Both the position numbers and the translations under genes were made by a program. A model generated the notes under the pieces. It was not told where the DNA came from. It saw only the letters and a program-made list of their open reading frames with translations, and made no database searches. This document shows, piece by piece, positions 58,254 to 64,000 of a stretch of 64,000 bases of DNA. The stretch's first letter is position 1; the number at the start of each line of letters is the position of its first letter. The DNA comes from Paraburkholderia sp. Tr-20389. GTDB lineage: Bacteria > Pseudomonadota > Gammaproteobacteria > Burkholderiales > Burkholderiaceae. Location: NCBI RefSeq assembly GCF_017104565.1, contig NZ_JAAGPD010000002.1, positions 248,001-312,000 of the forward strand. Reading direction: 5' to 3'.

Positions 58254-60802
58254 ATCTCAAACTCTTGACCCGCCACCCCGTCGCGCTGCTGGCGACTTGT
58301 CTCTTCATCGTGTCGATCGCGTTGACCGCGACGGGCACGCCGCTCGAACGCGCGACGCAGATCGCCATCTACACGCTCTACGGCATGGGCGTGAATCTGC
58401 TCGTCGCGTACACGGGCCTCGTGCCGTTCGGTGCGTCGGTGTTCTTCGGCACGTCGACATATCTGGTCGCGATTTCGCTGCAACGCCTGATCGGCAACGA
58501 AGTCGTCGCGCTCGCCGCGAGCGTGATCGTCACGGGCGCGATGGCGGCGCTGATCGGCGCCATCGTGCTCAAGCGGCGCGGCCTGTACTTCTCGCTGCTG
58601 ACGCTCGCGTGCTCGCAGATCGCATTCGAAATCGCATTCAAATGGACCGATATGACGGGCGGCGAGAACGGACTGCAGAACGTACCGCGCCCGACCTTCG
58701 CGACCACCACGGGCTTCCACATCTTTGCCTGCGTGACCGTGGTGGCCGTTGCGTACGGTCTGTGGCGGCTCGTGCATGCGCCGTTCGGACGCGCGTTGCA
58801 GGCGCTGCGCGACAACGAGCAGCGCGCCGCGAGCCTCGGCTACGACACGTATCGGCTCAAGCTCTATGCGTTTGTCATCTCGGCTTCCGTGATCGGTTAC
58901 GCAGGCGGCCTGCTCTGCCTGATGCTGCAAGGCGCGTACGCGAACAACCTGAGCTGGGAACACGCCGGCGACAGCCTGCTGATGACCGTGCTCGGCGGCG
59001 TGCATCAGTTTCTCGGGCCGCTGTGGGGCGCCATCGCGTTCATCCTGCTCGAAGACAAGCTGAGCAGCCTGACGGAGCATTGGTGGCTGATGTTCGCGCC
59101 CATCATCATCGCGTTTGCGTTCTTCTCGCCCGAGGGCATTCAGGGGCTCGCACAACGGCTGCTGCGCCGGCCTCGCTGGACGCTCGTTCGCGACACCATC
59201 CCGCCGCGTCCCGAAGTCATCGCGCCGTACCGCGCGAGCCGCATCGACATGGACCCCAACACGCCGATTCTCAGCGTGCGCGGCCTGTCGAAACAGTTCG
59301 GCTCGCTCGTCACCGCCGACAACATCGATCTCGACGTGTATCCGTACAAGCTGCACAGCTTCATCGGACCGAACGGTGCGGGCAAGACGACGTTCTTCAA
59401 CATGCTGACGGGCGTGCTGCCTCCTTCGTCGGGCACGATCGCCTTCGACGGCAGGGACGTCACGAAGCTCGCGATGTTCCGCCGCGTGAGGCTCGGCATG
59501 AGCCGCTCGTTTCAGATCCTCAGTGTGTTCCGCAATCTCACCGTGTTCGAGAACGTGCGCGTCGCCGTGCAGGCGGCCCAGCGCAAACGTCTCGGTCTCT
59601 GGCACGACGCGCATACGCTCGACAAGCAGAATGCGCAGACATGGTCGCTGCTCGCCGCCGTCGGTCTCGTCGAGCGTGCGGCCGCCTCGTGCGAAAGTCT
59701 GTCGCACGGCGAGCAGCGGCTGCTCGAAATCGCGTTGTCGCTCGCGACGCAAGCGCGCCTTCTGCTGCTCGACGAACCGCTCGCCGGACTCGCCGAAGCG
59801 GATCGCGCGACCGTCGCGCGCATCGTGCGCGAACTCGCGAATCATCATGCCGTGCTGTTGATCGAACACGACATCGACCGTGTGCTGACCATTTCCGATC
59901 GCGTCAGCGTGCTGCATCGCGGGCATCTGATCGCGGACGGCTCGCCCGCCGTCGTGGCCGCGCATCCCGAAGTGATCGAAGCGTACATGGGTCATGCGAA
60001 GGGCGAGCGTGCCGTCGACGTGCGTCTGGCTCAACGCATCGACGCAAAGCGCGACACGTCGAAAGAGAAGCACCCGCTGCTGCGTCTCGAAGGCGTGAAG
60101 GCGGGTTACGCGGGCAACACGATCCTCGACGGCATCGATCTCGCGCTGCACGAAGGCGAAGTCATCGCGATCCTCGGTCGCAACGGCGTGGGCAAGACCA
60201 CGGCGTTGCGCGCGGCAACGGGCGTCGCGCAGGTCAGCGGGGGTACGATTACCTTCGACGGTCACGACATCACGTCGCGCGCGCCGCACGAGATCAACCG
60301 CCTCGGCCTCGCGATGGTGCCCGAAGGCCGCCGCCTGTTCCCGAACCTGACCGTCTACGAAAACCTGCGGCTTGCGGCGCGCAAGGGCGGCGCGAGCGTC
60401 GACGAGATGTATGCGCTGTTTCCGCGGCTCGCGAACCGCAAGGACGTGCGCGCTGAACATCTTTCCGGCGGCGAGCGGCAGATGGTGGCGATTGCGCGTG
60501 CGTTGATGGCGCCCGCTAAAGCGATTCTGCTCGACGAGCCGTTCGAAGGGCTCGCGCCTGCCGTCGTGCAGGAAGTGCTCGACGCCGTCGTGAAGCTGCG
60601 CGAGCGCGCAAGCGTCGTGATCGTCGAACATCAGGCGGACATGGTGCTGCCGATTGCGGACCGCGTGTACGTGCTCGTCAACGGACGCGTCGCCTATGAA
60701 AACACGGCCGATGCGCTGGCGCAGGACGCCGCGATGCAAGCCAAACTGCTAGGCATCGTGCATGACGATGCAAGTTCTACTCTGGAGGTGAAATCAGCAT
60801 GA
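58250..60802 (+). CDS. Fused ABC permease and two ATPases (LivM-LivG-LivF)
   Basis: One 850-residue chain. Residues about 1-310 are a LivM permease (YGMGVNLLVAYTGLVPFGASVFFG; KRRGLYFSLLTLACSQIAFE; LRDNEQRAASLGYD). About 330-580 are a LivG-type ATPase: Walker A GPNGAGKTT at 373-381, signature LSHGEQ, Walker B LLLLDEPLAGL, switch IEHD. About 605-840 are a LivF-type ATPase: Walker A GRNGVGKTT at 643-651, signature LSGGERQMVAIARAL, Walker B ILLDEPFEGLAP. No stop or frameshift interrupts it. An ATG at 59249 before the first ATPase lacks a ribosome-binding site; no Met precedes the second ATPase. Start overlaps livH; end overlaps the AroE-like gene. Confidence 0.92.
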   Translation: MNLKLLTRHPVALLATCLFIVSIALTATGTPLERATQIAIYTLYGMGVNLLVAYTGLVPFGASVFFGTSTYLVAISLQRLIGNEVVALAASVIVTGAMAALIGAIVLKRRGLYFSLLTLACSQIAFEIAFKWTDMTGGENGLQNVPRPTFATTTGFHIFACVTVVAVAYGLWRLVHAPFGRALQALRDNEQRAASLGYDTYRLKLYAFVISASVIGYAGGLLCLMLQGAYANNLSWEHAGDSLLMTVLGGVHQFLGPLWGAIAFILLEDKLSSLTEHWWLMFAPIIIAFAFFSPEGIQGLAQRLLRRPRWTLVRDTIPPRPEVIAPYRASRIDMDPNTPILSVRGLSKQFGSLVTADNIDLDVYPYKLHSFIGPNGAGKTTFFNMLTGVLPPSSGTIAFDGRDVTKLAMFRRVRLGMSRSFQILSVFRNLTVFENVRVAVQAAQRKRLGLWHDAHTLDKQNAQTWSLLAAVGLVERAAASCESLSHGEQRLLEIALSLATQARLLLLDEPLAGLAEADRATVARIVRELANHHAVLLIEHDIDRVLTISDRVSVLHRGHLIADGSPAVVAAHPEVIEAYMGHAKGERAVDVRLAQRIDAKRDTSKEKHPLLRLEGVKAGYAGNTILDGIDLALHEGEVIAILGRNGVGKTTALRAATGVAQVSGGTITFDGHDITSRAPHEINRLGLAMVPEGRRLFPNLTVYENLRLAARKGGASVDEMYALFPRLANRKDVRAEHLSGGERQMVAIARALMAPAKAILLDEPFEGLAPAVVQEVLDAVVKLRERASVVIVEHQADMVLPIADRVYVLVNGRVAYENTADALAQDAAMQAKLLGIVHDDASSTLEVKSA

Positions 60803-61641
60803 CCGAATCCACAGCAACGCAAGCCGCCGTATCGCTCGACGAAGGACTCAGCGGCGCGACGCGCGTGTACTTCATCGTCGGCGATCCGATTGCGCAGGTG
60901 CGCTCGCCGAAGGGCGTGACGGCCGCGCTGCGCGAAGCAGGACGCGATGCGCTGGTAGTTCCTGCGCACGTCGCGCCCGACGACCTGGCCGCATTCTTCG
61001 CGGGCGTCGCGCCGATGCGCAACGTCGACGGCGTGATCATCACGGTGCCGCACAAGTTCAGCGCCGCGGCGTACTGCAAGAGCTTTTCCGAAGAGGCCGC
61101 GTTTCTCTGCGCGGTGAATACGTTGCGCCGCGCGCCCGATGGCACGTGGCACGGCGGCATGTTCGACGGCACCGGCTTCGTCGCGGCGCTCGTCGATGCC
61201 GGCTGCGATCTGCAAGGCAAGCGCGCGTTGCTGGTCGGCGCGGGCGGTGCGGGCTCGGCGATCGGACACGCACTCGTCAACGCGGGCGTCGCGTCGCTCG
61301 ATGTGCTCGACAACGACGCCGCGCGCACCGAATCGCTGGTTGCGCGGCTCGCCGCGCTGCAACGCGGCGCCGTCCACACGGCGTCGAAGGACGTCGCGGC
61401 CGAATCGTTCGATGTTGTCGTCAATGCATCGCCGATGGGTATGCGCGCCGACGACCCATTGCCCGTCGATGTATCGCGTCTCGCTGCATCGACCTTCGTC
61501 GGCGACGTGGTGACGAAGCCGCCGCTCACGCCGTTCATCGAAGCGGCTCGCGCACGCGGCTGCAAGACGGTGACGGGCACGCAGATGTTCGCGCGCGTCT
61601 GCGACCGCATGGTCGAGTTCCTGCTGGACGGCGACGCATGA
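60799..61641 (+). CDS. AroE-like (shikimate/quinate dehydrogenase family) protein
   Basis: A 280-residue member of the shikimate dehydrogenase family. The catalytic Lys86 (ITVPHK) and Asp123 (MFDGTGF) are present, as is the NAD(P)-binding LLVGAGGAGSAIGHALVNAG at about 143-160. The substrate-binding motif, normally HSxSP, reads QVRSP here, so one of the two serines that hold the shikimate carboxylate is lost. Together with the operon context this argues for a catabolic enzyme with a related but different substrate, not the biosynthetic AroE. Start overlaps the fused transporter gene (ATGA); its end overlaps the next gene the same way. Confidence 0.88.
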   Translation: MTESTATQAAVSLDEGLSGATRVYFIVGDPIAQVRSPKGVTAALREAGRDALVVPAHVAPDDLAAFFAGVAPMRNVDGVIITVPHKFSAAAYCKSFSEEAAFLCAVNTLRRAPDGTWHGGMFDGTGFVAALVDAGCDLQGKRALLVGAGGAGSAIGHALVNAGVASLDVLDNDAARTESLVARLAALQRGAVHTASKDVAAESFDVVVNASPMGMRADDPLPVDVSRLAASTFVGDVVTKPPLTPFIEAARARGCKTVTGTQMFARVCDRMVEFLLDGDA

Positions 61642-62378
61642 GTGCGACGCAGCGGGTCGCCATCGTCACGGGTGGCGCGGGCGGCATCGGCCGCGCGATT
61701 GCGGCGCGGTTGCAACGCGACGGCCTGCGCGTCGCACTGTGGGATCTCGATGCGGCCGCCGCGCGCGAAGCGGCCTCTGCATTGCCGGACGGCACGGCCA
61801 TCGGCGTGCATGCCGATGTCACGGACGAGGCATCCGTCGCCGCCGCCCTTCAGACCACGCTCGATCGCTTCGGCTCGCTGCACGTGCTGATCAACAGCGC
61901 GGGCACGACGGGACCGATCGCGCCCGTCGCCGACAGCGCGCTCGATGCGTGGCAGCGCTGCATCGACGTCAATCTGCGCAGCGTGTTCCTGTGCTCGCGC
62001 GCCGCCGTCAGACCGATGCTCGCGGCGGGCTTCGGACGCATCGTGAATCTCGCGTCGATTGCGGGCAAGGAAGGCAATCCGTCGATGTCCGCGTATTCGG
62101 CGGCGAAGGCGGGTGTGATCGCGTTCACGAAGTCGATGGGCAAGGAACTCGCGCTCACGCCCGTGCGCGTGAACTGCGTCGCGCCCGCCGTCATCGAAAC
62201 GCCGTTGCTGCAACAGATGACGCCGGAAGCGCTCGCCGCGAGCCTCGCGAAGATTCCGATGCAGCGCGCGGGTACGGCCGATGAAGTCGCGAATCTGGCC
62301 GCGTGGCTGGCGTCGGACGAATGCTCGTTTTCGTGCGGCGCGACCTTCGACCTCTCCGGAGGACGTGCGACCTATTGA
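61638..62378 (+). CDS. Short-chain dehydrogenase/reductase
   Basis: A 246-residue classical SDR of the FabG-like type. The cofactor motif is VTGGAGGIGRA (residues 10-20), Asp at 36-38 after the second strand (WDLD) favours NAD, and the catalytic set is Ser140, Tyr153 and Lys157 in VNLASIAG and MSAYSAAKAG. The C-terminus ends DLSGGRATY. Its start overlaps the AroE-like stop by 4 bases. Expected to oxidise a secondary alcohol of the imported compound or an intermediate. Last gene of the importer operon. Confidence 0.92.
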   Translation: MSATQRVAIVTGGAGGIGRAIAARLQRDGLRVALWDLDAAAAREAASALPDGTAIGVHADVTDEASVAAALQTTLDRFGSLHVLINSAGTTGPIAPVADSALDAWQRCIDVNLRSVFLCSRAAVRPMLAAGFGRIVNLASIAGKEGNPSMSAYSAAKAGVIAFTKSMGKELALTPVRVNCVAPAVIETPLLQQMTPEALAASLAKIPMQRAGTADEVANLAAWLASDECSFSCGATFDLSGGRATY

Positions 62379-62414
62379 AGCCCAACCCTCGAAACAGGCT
62401 TCGGCCCTCATTTA

Positions 62415-62457
62415 TGGAATATAGTTCCACTTTCATAAATACTGGAATATCATTCCA
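62415..62457. promoter_or_regulatory. Tandem candidate IclR operators upstream of the second FAD dehydrogenase
   Basis: TGGAATATAGTTCCA (62415-62429, one mismatch) and TGGAATATCATTCCA (62443-62457, perfect) lie 28 bases apart, start to start, and 54-96 bases upstream of the FAD dehydrogenase start. Confidence 0.7.
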
Positions 62458-62510
62458 TTCATTGAATGTCGCCGGAGCAACGGCGATGCGGCGGAACGAA
62501 GGAGACAGGC

Positions 62511-64000
62511 ATGGTTTCGGAGCGAGCGTCCGGCTGGGACGAAGAAGTCGATCTGCTGATATTCGGCGCGGGCGCGGCCGGCATGACGGCGGCGCTGATC
62601 GCGCATCACGAGGGGCTCAAGGTTCTCGTGTGCGAAAAGACAGAGGCCGTCGGCGGCATTACGTCGACCTCGGGCGGCACGACGTGGGTGCCCGGCACGC
62701 AACTGAGCATCGACGCGGGCGTGCCCGATAGCGTCGACGATGCGCGGCGCTTTCTGCAATCGGTGGTCGGCGATCGTGGCGGCGACGAAGCGCGGGAAGC
62801 GTTCCTGCAAAGCGGGCCGCTCGCCATCGACGAACTGCAGCGCATCAGCGATGTCCGCTTCGTCGCGGCAGCCGCGCACCCCGACTACGTGACGGGCCCC
62901 GGCGCGGCGTTCGGCGGCCGCGCGCTCGCGCCCGTTCCGTTCGATGCGAGCGTGCTCGGCAAGGATCTCGCGCGGGTCAGGCCGCCGCGCAAGGAGTTCT
63001 TGGGCCTCGGCGGCATGATGGTCAATCGCAGCGATCTGAACGCGTTGCTGTTTCCTTTCGCGTCGGTCGGCAATTTCAAGCGCACGGTGTCCGTCGTGGG
63101 ACGCTATTTCCTCGATCGGCTGCGCTTTCCGCGCGGCACGCAACTCGTGATGGGCAACGCCCTCGCCGCCCGCCTTTTCTACAGCCTGCGCAAGCGCGGC
63201 GTGAACGTGCGGTTCGAAGCGCCCCTCATCGAACTCGTGCGCGAGAACGGCAGAGTGACCGGCGCGGTGGTCGGCTCGAAGAACGGCGCGAGCACGCGGA
63301 TCGGCGCGCGTCTCGGCGTCGTGCTCGCGACGGGCGGCGTCACGCGCCATCCCGCGCTGCGCAAGCAACTGTTTCCCGCGGGCGCTGAGCCGCTGTCACT
63401 GTCGCCCGATACGCATACGGGCGACGGCGTCGGCAGCGCGCTGAAGATCGACGCGCGGCTCGAAAACGGCGGCGACAGCCCCGGACTCTGGATGCCCTGC
63501 TCGATCCGCCGCTCGCGCGACGGCAACGACAGCGTATGGCCGCACATCATTCTCGATCGCGCGAAACCGGGGCTCATCGCCGTCAACAGGCGCGGCGAGC
63601 GCTTCGTGAACGAGTCGAACTCGTACCACGATTTCGTCATGGGCATGCTGCGCGATGCAGGCAACGGCACGAGCGTGCCCGCCCATCTGATCGTCGATGC
63701 GGCGTTCCTTCGCGACTACGGGTTGGGTCTGTTGATGCCCGGACGCAGCCGCGCGCGTATCGCCGAGTTCGAACGGTCCGGGTATCTGGTGAAAGGCGCG
63801 ACGCTCGCCGAGTTGGCAAAGAAGCTGGATGTCGACGCGACAGGACTCGCGCGTACCGTCGATACCTACAACCGTCACGCCGCAGTGGGCAAGGATCCGG
63901 CATTCGGCCGCGGCTCCGGGCCGATGAGCCGCTTCAATGGCGATCCGGCGCAAAAGCCCAACCCGTGCGTCCGTCCATTGGGTGACGGGCCGTACTATGC
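62511..64000 (+). CDS. FAD-dependent dehydrogenase, KstD/fumarate-reductase-like (3' end outside the window)
   Basis: The frame opens at the ATG at 62511, with AAGGAG upstream, and runs without a stop to the window end (496 codons seen). It begins MVSERASGWDEEVDLLIFGAG and continues with the FAD motif GAGAAGMTAALIAHHEG, EKTEAVGGITSTSGGTTWVPG and, further on, RGERFVNESNSYHDFVMGML. It is a paralogue of the dehydrogenase at 51963-53744, with the same family layout but clear divergence. The missing C-terminal part should contain the GGCYPSGG-like FAD closure. Two upstream IclR-type palindromes make it part of the island regulon. Confidence 0.9.
   Translation, partial: MVSERASGWDEEVDLLIFGAGAAGMTAALIAHHEGLKVLVCEKTEAVGGITSTSGGTTWVPGTQLSIDAGVPDSVDDARRFLQSVVGDRGGDEAREAFLQSGPLAIDELQRISDVRFVAAAAHPDYVTGPGAAFGGRALAPVPFDASVLGKDLARVRPPRKEFLGLGGMMVNRSDLNALLFPFASVGNFKRTVSVVGRYFLDRLRFPRGTQLVMGNALAARLFYSLRKRGVNVRFEAPLIELVRENGRVTGAVVGSKNGASTRIGARLGVVLATGGVTRHPALRKQLFPAGAEPLSLSPDTHTGDGVGSALKIDARLENGGDSPGLWMPCSIRRSRDGNDSVWPHIILDRAKPGLIAVNRRGERFVNESNSYHDFVMGMLRDAGNGTSVPAHLIVDAAFLRDYGLGLLMPGRSRARIAEFERSGYLVKGATLAELAKKLDVDATGLARTVDTYNRHAAVGKDPAFGRGSGPMSRFNGDPAQKPNPCVRPLGDGPYY

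Noticed and set aside
57869-60739. A 956-codon open frame antisense to the fused transporter gene
   Set aside because: Same shadow effect; the plus-strand frame has full permease and ATPase motifs.
59249-60802. A separate LivG-LivF gene starting at the internal ATG at 59249
   Set aside because: There is no ribosome-binding site, no stop between permease and ATPase, and the frame is continuous; recorded only as a possible secondary start.

Overview
The window is high-GC DNA with dense, short-spaced operons and strong third-position GC. Gene families and gene order point to a member of the Burkholderiaceae, most like Paraburkholderia or Caballeronia. That placement is inferred from protein families (type VI secretion, several RND pumps, sulfonate uptake, IclR-controlled catabolism); no rRNA or other marker gene is present. 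No tRNA, rRNA, CRISPR array or insertion sequence was recognised.

Layout. (1) 0-10.3 kb: the end of a type VI secretion cluster, hypothetical-tssE-tssF-tssG-tssA-vgrG, then a DUF2169 adaptor and a PAAR-like DUF4150 protein, with a separate PAAR protein on the opposite strand. (2) 10.3-15.4 kb: catalase-peroxidase katG, a 71-residue orphan, phoU and a response regulator with a cysteine-containing tail. (3) 15.6-25.9 kb: an organosulfur module. It holds a methyltransferase, an SsuABC-like importer with two permeases, and an LLM-class flavin monooxygenase, facing an operon of a polar-amino-acid-type importer (no ATPase gene), a SoxC-type sulfite dehydrogenase and a cytochrome c lipoprotein. The logic is uptake, oxidative desulfonation to sulfite, then periplasmic sulfite oxidation. 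(4) 26.0-41.9 kb: two complete RND efflux systems in tandem, one MdtABC-like with its own outer-membrane channel and one AcrAB/OprM-like, the latter with a divergent TetR regulator. (5) 42.1-46.3 kb: an OmpR-type two-component system, an RcnB-like protein, a DUF6622-type membrane protein and a DUF899 protein. (6) 46.3-49.5 kb: a FadB-like bifunctional beta-oxidation enzyme with a divergent LysR regulator.

(7) 49.5-64.0 kb: a catabolic island. It encodes an IclR regulator, a TIM-barrel isomerase/dehydratase, a NIPSNAP protein, two paralogous FAD dehydrogenases (the second cut by the window end), an NAD-dependent epimerase, a Gfo/Idh/MocA oxidoreductase, a branched-chain-amino-acid-type ABC importer, an AroE-like dehydrogenase and a short-chain dehydrogenase.

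The catabolic island is the most interesting part. Its divergent or upstream promoter regions carry a repeated palindrome, TGGAAT-N3-ATTCCA (exact or one mismatch), which resembles the known IclR-family operator, so the island looks like one regulon. Its importer fuses the LivM permease and both ATPases (LivG and LivF) into one 850-residue chain. The substrate is not known from sequence; a hydroxylated alicyclic acid or cyclitol-like compound fits the enzyme set best.
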